Shown here one piece after another: positions 36,171-49,369 of a stretch of 64,000 bases of DNA; positions within the stretch are counted from its first letter, which is position 1; the number at the start of each line of letters is the position of its first letter. The notes beneath the pieces were generated by a model that searched no databases, was not told the DNA's origin, and saw only the letters and a program-made list of their open reading frames with translations. Both the position numbers and the translations under genes were made by a program. Origin of the DNA: Chenopodium formosanum (taxonomy: Eukaryota > Streptophyta > Magnoliopsida > Caryophyllales > Amaranthaceae); the NCBI GenBank assembly GCA_024500155.1, contig CM044877.1, positions 16,497,501-16,561,500 of the forward strand, read 5' to 3'.

Positions 36171-36672
36171 GCTAGTGTTTTGGGTGTTTTTGTCCCTCAG
36201 GAGAGTTACGACACGAAGACTGATCCGGGATGAGCTGTACCTGCAAAACAAACGGAGACACCTGTTGGGCGGTGCTCCGCCTCCGACGATCAAGTTAGAA
36301 ACTTGAAAAGGAATAAAGAGTACGGAAATTTAGGTGGGTATCTGCTCGGATCCCAAGCTCAGGTGTTTCTCTAATGAAAGAGAATGCAGGTGTATTAAAT
36401 GATCAAAACGTGCCCTCAAAATGAAGGACATCTCCCTATTTATAGGGTCATTGGGAATTGTGCCCCTGATTAGGTCACTGAACCTTAATCATTGGTGGGC
36501 TGCGCTGTTTTGCGGCATTCTCGGGATTTGGGCCTGAAGGCCGCCTTTTCCCTTTATTTCTGGAAGGACACGTGTCGAGCAGGGATTGGTCCATTTTGGA
36601 CCAATCTTGGGCTGACACGTGTCACCCTCTGATTGGGCCACGTGGCAGGGTGAAATTACCCTAAACAACTAG
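36171..36672 (-). mobile_element. Solo LTR nested in the 7.8-kb element, 492 bp (36176-36667)
   Basis: On the minus strand it begins TGTTTAGGGTAATTTCACC and ends AAAACACCCAAAACA. Flanks GCTAG and ACTAG match at four of five bases. It has several CACGTG-core boxes (ACACGTGTC at 36570 and 36616, CCACGTGG at 36639) and a minus TATA-like CTATAAATAGG near 36436. It is GC-richer than its surroundings. Confidence 0.75.
36565..36650 (-). promoter_or_regulatory. Cluster of ACGTG (G-box/ABRE-like) sites in the solo LTR
   Basis: Three CACGTG-type motifs occur within 85 bases, upstream of the LTR's TATA-like box on the minus strand. bZIP and bHLH factors bind such sites in plants. Stress or hormone control is inference. 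Confidence 0.4.
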
Positions 36673-38874
36673 TATATAGGTAATGACATTTATTCATATC
36701 CATCTTCAGGATGGTATCATTCTAAATATTTGATTATCATGTGGCCACCTCTATTAAGAAATAAATCATAGATATTTAGGCTAGTGTATGTACCAAACTG
36801 ACCATCAACATATTTAATTATTCATGTGCAAGGATTACATAAAAGCAATGGAATAAACACTGTCTTCCCCTAATCCTTGCATATGGGGTATACAAATAGT
36901 CCAACAATCTTTATATCTCTTGGTCTTTTTAAGCCATAAATTCTTTAGCAATGCATGTATCAAACAAAACAAAATTATTCTTTTCCTTTTGTCCAATTAT
37001 ATGAATCTTTATATTGAAAATTCTCAAAATTAAAGTATGGCAATAATGAATACATTTTTTCAACTACAAAACTCATAATGGCATGCTTAATTTCTTTAAC
37101 TTAATCACTATTTCTTGTTCAAATAGATATTTTCATGTATAATCAAGAAACTATAATGCAAACATATTTGTTATCCTATTAATTCCACAAATTCCTATTC
37201 ACTTCTGGGAGTGAGTAAATCAAGTAATATATGAATCATCAATTCTCACCTTGAGTTCGGTTTTCATATAGAATATTATACAAAATCTTTTGTATATTCT
37301 CTTATGACATTGTGCTTATAAAACCACATTAGTGTTAGGAATGGTAGATTATTTAAGTAACATACTTTACAAACTAATAGCAATTTAAAGGCATATACGT
37401 ATCTTCATGTTATTTTTGAGAGTTTTGACCCTTCATAAATTAAGGAGTTTCATAATCATATATAAAAATTCATTCCTAATTATGACTCTTTCTTATATTT
37501 TAATAAAATAGTACTATTTGGTACTTTGCTACACAACTTGACTGGTTCACTATATTCTACCAAAAGCGATATTAACGTGATATAATAATCACTTGATTTA
37601 ATCAAGATGACTTAGACTCCTAAAGTTAAATATGCAACACAATTAATATTTACATTTATGTACTCTAGGACTAATACAAGTTTATTTCTATTTTACCATA
37701 CTAGCAAATATGCTTTAAAAGGAAGTTTGTAAGATAATTATTGAACCTGTAAATGAGTTTAATAATGGATATTCTATTTTAATTGTCCATATATTCAACT
37801 TTTTATCAATCTTAAAGGCAACCATTACCACTAATAATTGAAATTAACTTCAAACACTACTAAACAAATAATGATATCAATCTTCATATGAAAATAATAT
37901 TTTAAGTATCGTCTCATTACTATTTATGAAATAGAAAAGGCACAATTCAATGTACATAAGAATTGAACATCATAATTCAGCCAACTCCAATATACCATAC
38001 GCATATCAGAGTAAAATAAAAATCCGAGACATCAAAAACTTTGAACAATATATAAGTCCACCATCATCCAATAATACTTTATTTTAAAAAGGTTGCAATG
38101 ATAATCCTAAATCAAGCATGTACAATAATATATAAGCTAAGGTAGAAATAATCAAGCATAAATAAAAATCATGGAATCATAAAGATAAATATATGTAAAT
38201 TTATTAATACATGGTGTTAGGCTGTTAGCATTCTGCAACCTCTTCGGCGCATGCAAGGTACCAAATTGTGTTCTTTGTGCGTATAAGAAGTTTAGACAAT
38301 CTATTTAATCATTTATTTTGATAAAAGCAAGAATCAGTAACACTATATACCACAACTTCAACAAGTGGTGCATATCATATATGCTTTGCATTATGGGAAA
38401 ACATGTACATGTATAATAAATTAGAATATAGTTCAATCTTAATATAAAGGTGATAATTTAATGATAAATTTCATACTAATTATTTCATTAAATACAAAAC
38501 ATTTACCTTGATGATGATAGTTCAATCTTAATCGGATAGGATTTATTTTCATATTGTTAAAAATTATTGTATCATAGCCAATAAAGAAAATAATAATAAA
38601 TAATTATTTAATCACAATATAATTTGACAGTATCATAAACTACAACACTAAATATTAAGATTAGCGTAGAAAGTTAATTTAATCCTATTATTTATACTAG
38701 TAGGACAAAACGATAAAATAACGTAACCGATTAACTGACTTGATAAGCCACTTAGGTTTTGATAAACAAGTCTTAGTGATGATCAATAAATATCTCAAAA
38801 GCATTAATGGAATTTGCTGCTATATATATAATTCAAAGTCATAGTAACCAAAAAATAAGAAAATTGACGAATAC

Positions 38875-38998
38875 AATAATCACAAATTCATTATGAAATT
38901 GCTTATGTGCACATGTGAATAGGATAATCACAAATTCATTATGAAATTGCTTATGTGCACATGTGAATAGGATAATCACAAATTCATTATGAAATTGA
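38875..38998 (+). repeat. 48-bp tandem repeat, about 2.5 copies
   Basis: Units begin CACAAATTCATTATGAAATT at 38881, 38929 and 38977; the third is partial. They lie inside the 7.8-kb LTR element near its 5' side. Confidence 0.9.
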
Positions 38999-39311
38999 TC
39001 TAATAATCATTGTTGAACAAAATAAAGCAGCAGAAGAAGAAATTGCAGATTTGCAGTAGTAGTATGCGTTACTTTAAATGATACTATTGAATTGATGGTA
39101 AATTAAATTGAAATTATTCGTATTAGCTTGTACATATAATTATTTACATAAAGCAATCTGAAGTATATGCGTACCTTTGATTGAGATCTAAATTAAAGGA
39201 TAAGTCGCCTAGTCATCGACCAAGATTAATGCTTAATCGACTATGATTAATTTCTGGCAATTAGACTACATTAACCTAATTCAATCGGGTAAAGCTTTGG
39301 TGCTAATAACG

Positions 39312-39499
39312 TGTTATCAAATTAAAGAGTAAGTGGAGAAATTAGGGAGAGAATAGATCAGTCTATTTTATTCCATACAGTGGGGATATGTATACATACA
39401 ATATAACTAGGGTTTGCTTAGATAACAATAAACCCTAGTTCTAGAACATTCTGAAATGATAAAGGAGGATAATGGATATCCATACAATATTTCATAACA
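39312..39499 (-). mobile_element. Short 5' LTR (188 bp) of the 7.8-kb element
   Basis: On the minus strand it starts TGTTATGAAATATTG and ends TTTGATAACA, with a perfect 6-base TGTTAT/ATAACA inverted repeat at its tips. Its U5 side repeats at 31717-31787. Confidence 0.65.
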
Positions 39500-39638
39500 A
39501 AAAATGCTTTGTTTGTTGCAAATTAATATTTTCAAAGAAATATGTAGTTAGTGCTTCCTTTTTATTCAATAAATACTGATAACTTACAGTAGAAATAAAC
39601 ATAAATTAAATTTTATGCAAATTTTTTTGGGGGGGTTT

Positions 39639-40560
39639 GTTAAACGGTACCCTTATTTTACCAGGTAACACCCATATTTAAATGTGAATGGACAAACATA
39701 CCTTCACGTGTATTCCATGTTTTTCTTCTTAGGCCTCTAACTCAATCTAATAACAATCACTCCTTACAACAAACCACCACCATCGGACACATTGCCGGAA
39801 TTAAAATCGTTTTTTTAGGGGGGGAATGCCTAATTTTTTCAAAACTCTAAAGGAGAAACGCCTAGAATTTTCAAAAGACCCTAGGAGATTAAAAAATTCT
39901 AGGCGTTTTACCCTATAGAATTTTCCAGTTTTTTTTTTGCGTTTTTATTTTTATCATAACTTTTGATCTATAAATTGGATTAAGACAAATAATATATTGT
40001 TAGAAAGCTCTAGAAGTATACTTTCTAATCCAATTAAAATCAGATCTATATCATTTCTAGATATTAAGATACGGCAAAAATACTAAGTTTGGTCCAAAAT
40101 CAATACCCTTGCACTATTTTGATCATATATTAAGATCTAGAAATGATATTAACTTGTTTTCAAATAGGTTGGAAAGTAGACTTTCAGAGATTTCCAACGA
40201 TATATTATTTTCCTTAATCTAATTTTGAAATAAAAAGTTATGATAAAATAAAAAACGCAAAAAAACTGGAAAATTCGACGGGGTAAAACGCCTAGAATTT
40301 TCGAATCTCCTAGGGTCTTTTGAAAATTCTAGGCGTTTCTCCCCTAGAGTTTGAAAAAAAATAGGCGTCCCCCCCCCCCACCCCAAAAAAATGATTTTAA
40401 TTCCGGTGATTTGTCCAATAACCTTGATCTCGGTTGGTGGTCGTTTGTTGCGAGGAGAGGATGTTAGATTGATTAAGAACATGGAATACATGCAAGAGTA
40501 AATTTTTCTATTCATATTTAAATGTGGGTGATACCTGGTAAAATAAGGGCGTTGTTTAGC
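39639..40560. mobile_element. Foldback (MULE-like) element, about 0.92 kb, almost fully palindromic
   Basis: The left arm from GTTAAACGGTACCC and the right arm read inward from GCTAAACAACGCCC share CTTATTTTACCAGGTA, TGTATTCCATGTT, GGAATTAAAATC, a G-run, AACGCCTAGAATTTTC and AGACCCTAGGAGATT. The inner 150 bases still pair in part. Each arm exceeds 330 bases. A target duplication was not resolved. The core (about 40085-40210) resembles the U3 of the gypsy LTR at 46900-47110. Confidence 0.75.
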
Positions 40561-40914
40561 TTCTCACTTTTTTTCATAAACTGTTCATCCATTAGTCAAC
40601 TGATCCACCCGTTTCTTCCACAGATGATGGATGGACGAATACGGTTGATGGGTGAAGCGGGAGATAGATGGATGTGGATGATGGGATTTGAATGATGGGT
40701 GGATGCGGGTGAACTCCACCCGATCCGAATCCGATCCATTGCCATCTCTAGTGATGAGGAGAAAAATTTGTTAATTACTACTTCTAAAAAACGCCATTTG
40801 TTAATTACTATCCTATAAAAAGTTTTTAATTATTCTTTAAAATTGATTAATTACTTATACCTTTTACTCTAATCAGCCTACTTAAACTCTTAGTAACATC
40901 ATTATCCAATTAAA
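40561..40914. other. Spacer with GATGGATG-type low-complexity DNA
   Basis: The stretch 40600-40740 is rich in GATGGATG and GGGTGAA units and ends CCGATCCATTGCCATC. A similar, shorter text is at 31560-31660. TTTGTTAATTACTA occurs twice near 40768 and 40798. Confidence 0.4.
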
Positions 40915-41371
40915 TTGTAATTAATTGCTTTTTAAACTTGATTAATTAAACAAACCCTTGCACCACCATTGCACCACCTCCAAACAACCCCCTTACCACC
41001 TTCGGTAGCTCCCCTACCATGAAACTCACTCTTTTCTCAATCCCCCATCGCGTGACTGGGCTAAGGGGACGGTAATCGGGGTTGGGGAAAAGGGAGAGAA
41101 TGGGTTTTGGGGGTTGATGGAAGAAGAGGATTGGTAATTGTGGTGGGGGAGCAAGATGGGGGTGGATTTCGTGGTGGTGAAATGGAATGGGCGGGTTCGC
41201 AGTGGGGAAAAGGAAGGGAGGTGGCTTTTGCGGTGGGGGAGCGGGAAGGGGTGGATTTCGTGGTAGGGGAGCTCCTGAGGTGGTAAGGGGGGTTGTCGAA
41301 GGTGGTGTGGAGGTGGTGCTAGAGTTTTATCAATTTAATTAAGGTTTAAAAGCTACTAATTACAATTTCAT
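40915..41371. mobile_element. Foldback element with GGTGG-rich core
   Basis: Left text AAATTGTAATTAATTGC, TGCACCACCTCC, CAACCCCCTTACCACCTTCG and GAGCTCCCCTACC-like blocks recur inverted at the right side (41270-41371). The core (41050-41270) is GGGGA/GGTGG-rich with repeated GTGGATTTCGTGGT. It has no transposase. Confidence 0.55.
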
Positions 41372-41701
41372 GTTTATTGTGTGTTTTGTGTGTTGCTTAT
41401 TCCATATTTGGTGTTCACAGTTGTGTATTGTATGTTACTTATTCCCTATTCTCTACAAGTTTTGTGTATTGTGTGTTCCTGGATCTTTATTTGTGAAGTG
41501 AGTCTCTGACCTCTTTGTACTCACTATTTAGCCTTCTGACATTTCAAGAACGTGCTTTTACCTTTTATCTAACTTTTGATCACATCAAAGGAGTTCTTAT
41601 TTTAATTAAGAGATGCTCTTGTCTTACAATTATATATTTTTTTAAAGACATTTTCTAAATTAACTAGTTATGAATATGTGTTACATTGAATATGTTCGTA
41701 G

Positions 41702-41970
41702 GAGGAACAAATACAAGCTCGACCATAATAGTTTGGGCGATGACATTACTAATTAAGAACTCAACTGCGATGAAGAAAGTACAAAGAGAGCTTCGAGGTT
41801 TAGCAGGCAACAAGGGTTATGTATCACCAGATGATCTGCCAAAGCTTGAGTATTTTAAATCCATGATCAATGAAACATTTAGGCTTTGTCTTGCAGTTCC
41901 AACGCTAATAGTCAGGGAAACACTCGAAAAATGCCCTATAGAAAGGGTATTACATACCAAAAGGTAGTAA
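41702..41970 (+). pseudogene. CYP71-type cytochrome P450 exon fragment
   Basis: It starts behind a splice acceptor (TTCGTAG) at the usual CYP71 intron position, just before the I-helix motif (GGTNTSS, consensus AGTDTS). Then come the J helix region (KKVQRELRGL), LPKLEYFKSMINETFRL with the K-helix ExxR (ETFR), and VRETLEKCPIE. One extra A near 41944 shifts the frame; without it the expected YIPKG stretch would follow. The haem-binding Cys loop and all of exon 1 are missing, and a stop follows at 41967. P450s are ER-anchored monooxygenases; this piece could not function. Confidence 0.8.
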
Positions 41971-42490
41971 CATTTTATTTTAGTTGAATTGATGTGCTAT
42001 AATTGTTTTTATATTGTTTTAAAAATTTATCTTTATGTAACATTGATTATCTTTATATAATTATAATGAACTTCTAGGTCCCTAGAAGAAGTGCCTAGTT
42101 GTTTTGGTATTGTTACGCAGTCTATGGTTCCTACCAGGTATTTTGCTATCTTTTTATAATTGTTGCTATTGATTTTATGATGCTGATTTTGTTGAATTGC
42201 TTCTTTATTGATTATTATTGAATTTTTTGGTTGTAGCTTTCTCCTATTGTAAGAATTGGAATTTTGTTAATTTGAAGTTCCACTGTTAATATAGGTTGTA
42301 TTATGGAGTGATTATGTAGGACGAGTAATTAAATTGAATGAAATTAAGCTTCTTTTTCTTGTAATTAATGTGCGACGAAATTTTGTTGTAAAATAATTTG
42401 TGGGTATTTGCTAAATTTTTAATATAATAATACAAGAATTATTTAGTTGTATTCTAAACTTTCCTTTTCCACTAGACTGAATATAGAGGG
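41971..42490. other. Non-coding AT-rich spacer
   Basis: No haem-binding domain of the P450 and no other gene was seen. Confidence 0.45.
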
Positions 42491-44660
42491 TGTAATATCT
42501 CGTACTTTGATACGGATTTTCTAATTAATTATAATATTCTAAAAAGGGTATTTTAGTATTATTTTGGAGCCAAAATGAAATTTGAATTTTGGCACCAAAA
42601 GTATTTTAAAACTTAATTATTATTTTTGGATTTTGGATAAGACTTATTATCCATTTATTTTATTCTAAAAATCGGATTATTTATATATATTTTGGATATT
42701 TTAACTAAGCAAAATTATATTTTATTATTTAATTAGGGGGTCCAAAATTCCTAATGATTTGGATATGATTTTTGGATTAATCTAATGTGAAAAATCTAAT
42801 TTTCTTAGTTAAATTATTTAGTGAACAATTGGTATTCTTTTAGTTAATTATTTTATACAAAATTTATTATTTACACAACTATTTTTAATCCCTTAAATCT
42901 AGAAAAATAATTCCCTAAATATTACATAGAGTGTCTGAAATTTTAAGTTATTGAAGCTCAAAAATTTTGGCCACCGTGGTTGGATTTTGGGTGATTTATT
43001 TTGGTAAATTGTATTTTTAATTATGTCCGTTAAATCTATTACTTTTCCTTAATTCTTATTTCCCATCTCCTAAGTATTTGATCAAATTATTTCCCTACCT
43101 TATATCATCCTTGATTATTCCCCAAGCAAATTAAACCCCTTTCGCCATATTATTTTTCATGACAACATACTTTCCTTAATATTATTATTCTTAGTTATCT
43201 TAATATTAAACTTTCCATAATTCTTAAGCTCTCTTCTCCAAGTAATTTCCTTAATTCTTTTTACCATAATTCTTCCTATCTCCTACCATAATTCTTGCAT
43301 GATTTAGCCTATAAATACCCCTTGATTCATGGCTAAACACTCACACTAAATTATGTAATTCTCTCTTAATTTCTCTCTAATTCTCTTCTCCTTTTCTTCT
43401 TGTTTTCTTGCGCCACCACCACCAAACACCACATGCCAGTTTGCCACCGCCAGCCGCCACCAGCCACCGCCACCTCCTACGTTGACCACCAGCAGCAGGA
43501 CACTCCTTACCGCCCGTCTTCTCCTCTTTCCTTGGTTTTTCTACCTCTTCTTCTTCTTCTCTTCTCTTATTTAATTAATTAATATTATTATGGGGGATTT
43601 ATAAATATTATTATGAGTAGTTTTAATGAAATAAAATCATATTTTTATTCAAGTTTATGAAAAATAAATTACAAGGGTCATACATATATAGTTGGGGGTT
43701 TTTAATTTAATTGTTGTGATTATTTGTTAACCTTATATTGATTAAGTTTACATTTATTTGTAGGGTGTTTTTGACAAGAGTTCTTGAAGTTCCTTTTTTA
43801 TGTGTGTTAAGAAAATATCAAGGTTACATTTATAGATACCTTTGAAAGTGATTGGTTTGAATAAACATGTTTTATATGATTTTTATGTTGATTGAATTGA
43901 ATTGAATTATGATTTATGAAATAAAAACATGTTTTAATAATTGATTTTGATAAATTAATTGGAGGATTGATTTTATATCATGTTTTGAATGATAAAATTA
44001 TTTATTATGTTTAAAAGGTTTGATTTTTGAAATCATGTTGAATTAAATAAAAAGGAGTTTGAATTGTTATTATAGAGATTAGAAGTATTAAAAGGATTTA
44101 TTATATTATTATTATAATTAAAGCTTTACAAGCATGTTGATAGTAATCCCACTATGCAGATTTGGTTGATAAAACTTTAGATTTTGTATGACCCATTCTT
44201 TCCTTAATAATAGTCTTGCAATATAAAGAGACTAGTTTGGAGGGTGTGCACACTTGGGGTGAGAAATTGGATTTAAAGAAGAATTGGTTTTATTAATTAA
44301 TTATTTGGAATTGGTTTTGGAATTATGAGTTTGAAATTATTTGATCAGTATTGAAATTGGTTTTAAAAGCATGTTTGCAAATAAATTGAGTTTACTTATC
44401 TTGCACTTATCGTACTTAGCATATTTTGATAATCCGTATTTCCTATTTGTTTTGGTTTGCCCTGTTTACCTAATTAATGGTAAGAAGTGTTGACGATTTT
44501 CAGGTGGAGTCAATATTTGAGCATATGGAAGTTTCAAGATGTTCTTCACCTATATTAGAAATGTTGGACCTTGTTTATTTATGAGAACAAGCTTGAATAA
44601 AGAGAGGAGAGGTCATGCTAGTGTTGAGTAATTAGGTTTTGATGATTGTAAACTAATGAT
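42491..44660 (+). mobile_element. Possible LTR or LTR-derived promoter region
   Basis: It begins TGTAATATCTCGTAC, resembling gypsy chromovirus LTR starts. It contains a TATA box (CTATAAATACCCC, 43310-43322) followed by a TC-rich leader and a CCACCACC stretch. No 3' terminus or target duplication was found. The 60-codon frame at 43400-43582 is low complexity. Confidence 0.35.
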
Positions 44661-44749
44661 GATTATCTATCTAATGTGTTTGTTAAGTTGTGCATATATA
44701 GAAAGAACAAGTTATGCTTGAAATAAGATACAATGAACCTGAGCAATGG

Positions 44750-44752
<3 letters not shown>

Positions 44753-44821
<69 letters not shown>
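44753..44821 (+). repeat. (AC)n/(AT)n compound microsatellite
   Basis: About 30 AC dinucleotides followed by about 5 AT dinucleotides. Confidence 0.95.
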
Positions 44822-45044
44822 AGGAACTTGTGCAATATATGATAAGAAATAGAAGAACAAGAACAATGATGAGTGGTATGGTTGATAAGCATGATGAGGG
44901 CGAAAGAACCATGATGGTAACTATGTAAATAGGTGTTTGCATATGTAAGCTTCATGAGTTAAGTACTCTATGCATACATGAGTTGTATATGTGTAGGAGT
45001 ATTAATGTTGCTTTAAGTTTAATTAGTTCTCTCACTTAAAGTTT

Positions 45045-45320
45045 CACAACCACAAAAAGTGAAATAAGTAACACATAATATACAACTGTCAAGTTGGATA
45101 GGCGTTCTCTAGAATTTTATAGAACCCTATGTAAGATGAGTGTTTTGTGAATTAAAACTTACAAAACACCTCTCCTAGTTAACGGTTCTATTTGATTTTT
45201 TTTGTATTTTAGTGGAAAATTTAACTTTACATATAGAACGCCTTTTTTGGTTAATTGTTCTATTTGATTTTAACATAATTAAAATTAATAATAAAAAAGC
45301 TAATAATTTAACCCTAGCTA
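45045..45320. mobile_element. Truncated left end of the 6.0-7.8-kb CACTA-like family
   Basis: CACAACCACAAAAAGTG, then AAGTAACACATAATA.ACAACTGTCAAGTTGGATAGGCG, follows the left end at 6017 base for base for about 100 positions before diverging. No right end is seen before the TTG tract. Confidence 0.65.
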
Positions 45321-45837
45321 GCACGGTTTTCTCTTACTCAACCATTGCTGCAACTTTAAACCGCCTCCCCGTCCTTCCTTCTAAAAGATTTCCTCTTTCC
45401 CTCTCCTTATCCCAAATTTTGGTAGAGTTCCTTCCTTCACAAAGATCTGTACTTTAATTATCAATTTTATGCCACAACACAAAGCACCTTCCCTGCATCT
45501 TGACCAAGAACTCCATCATCGCCGAGCCACACAAATTCGCAACCCAATCAACACTCCACAAGTTGAAATTATAATCGTATGGTTCAATTTGCATCTCAAT
45601 AAACACTCCAAAAATTGAATCACAAGATTATAAATTTGTATTTATTGCTACGTTATAGGGATCTATTTGAGTATTATGTTCAATTCCTCCTCCTTTGCCG
45701 CGTCATCTTGCTGTTATAGAGTTGTCTGGGGTTTTCAGACTACTTTGCAATTCCCAATTCCCTTCCCATATAATTAAATTATAGATCTGATTTTTCATAA
45801 TTGATTGGGTTGAGGACAAATTATCGTCATCAATCTT
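45321..45837. other. Unassigned spacer, possibly worn CACTA-like interior
   Basis: A TC-rich, leader-like stretch (45370-45420) resembles the interior of the 6-kb element, but no reading frame or terminus is clear. Confidence 0.3.
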
Positions 45838-45841
45838 AATT

Positions 45842-48570
<2,729 letters not shown>

Positions 48571-48689
48571 AGTATTAGTTATTAATGTTAATAATATTAT
48601 TAGTTGTAATATTTTTTTATAAATATTATTATTAATATTATGAAAAAGAACATATTGTCTTATACCATAGTTTTGTTTAATTTGTGTAG

Positions 48690-48914
48690 GATTTGGAATC
48701 CGAAGATGGCGGTTATGGTGTAAATTATAGTGAGAATTTTGTCACGGACGTGTTATTTCCAACGTTTGAGGATGCAATTAAATGGGCGGATGCTGTTTCC
48801 ATAAATATCAGATTTATTTTTGTGAAATCGTCAGATAACAAAATCAGAGAAAGTCGGTCGTACCGATATTTGAAATGTGATCGAGCAAGGAGGAGCAAAC
48901 CAGGGATGCATTAG
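48690..48914 (+). pseudogene. N-terminal fragment of a MULE/FAR1-like transposase
   Basis: After a likely acceptor (TTTGTGTAG) the frame reads FVTDVLFPTFEDAIKWADAV, then IRFIFVKSSDNKI, then YRYLKCDRARRSKP. This is the pattern of the FAR1-type DNA-binding segment (F.T.ED...W, hydrophobic V.K.SD, then L.C.R). It ends at a stop after 73 codons from the ATG at 48693, without a transposase core, so it is a fragment or captured exon. Confidence 0.5.
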
Positions 48915-49369
48915 TTAGGTGGTTTGTAATGTACTTTCACTAACTTTAAACAATTGTAGATATGTTTACTTATAAATGTAACTTTTAATGTACTTTTACT
49001 AACTTATTTACGATTACATGACAAATAAAGCACAATATAAAGCACTGCAAAAACAAAAACATTACATGCAACAAAAACAAAGAAATATAAAGTGCCTAGT
49101 TCTTACATTACATGACAAATAAAAAAGAAATATAAAGCACTTCAAACAAGTAATAAAAACCAAACCTAAGCCCACACGCACCACCAGCACCACCCACACC
49201 TAACCCTAAATGACTAGATTCACCCCCTTAACCCACCCCACCTAACCTTAACCCAACCAACTCAAGATCTACCACCCAAACTACCACCGCTGTCGAAAAC
49301 CACCCACCTCAAACTCAAAAATTAACAAAAAAAAAAAACAAAAAGATAATTCAAAACAAAACATATCTT
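48915..49369. other. Spacer leading into the CACTA end
   Basis: It includes ACTTTTACTAACTTA-type and AAATATAAAG short repeats and an ACCACCCA-rich stretch that looks like the inverse of the GGTGG-rich core at 22400-22720. Confidence 0.35.

Larger units (their letters stand above)
32072..37214 (-). repeat. Dispersed series of small hairpins with TTCTG-type loops
   Basis: At least thirteen short inverted repeats of 4-7 bp enclose loops of 4-6 bases centred on TTCTG or a variant. Positions: 32072-32088, 32230-32247, 32482-32496, 32822-32836, 35125-35140 (loop TCGTAG), 35165-35177, 35193-35205 (TTCTA), 35338-35354 (TTCGG), 35416-35433, 35463-35478, 35932-35946, 36134-36148 (TTATA), 36700-36714 (TTCAG), 37199-37214. 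Stems differ in sequence while loops are conserved, which suggests structure rather than a plain repeat. The nested solo LTRs at 33230 and 36176 lack the motif. Function unknown. Confidence 0.55.
31712..39504 (-). mobile_element. 7.8-kb LTR element without gag-pol (31717-39499)
   Basis: Both ends carry the same sequence (TGTTAT.AAATTAAAGAGTAAG, then AGGGAGAGAATAGATCAG), and AAAAA flanks both sides (31712-31716 and 39500-39504). The 188-bp right copy (39312-39499) is the 5' LTR, with TGTTAT/ATAACA ends. The left copy keeps only about 71 bases of LTR. Next to the right LTR is the minus-strand motif CGTTATTAGCACC, like the segment after the LTR of some copia elements; a polypurine-like AGGGGGAGAAAA lies at 31819-31830 (minus). 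The interior has no retroviral frame and is AT-rich, as in a LARD-type element. It carries two nested solo LTRs and many small hairpins. Confidence 0.7.

Noticed and set aside
44663..44955. Frames with long Cys-Val or Thr-His repeats
   Set aside because: They are translations of the AC microsatellite.
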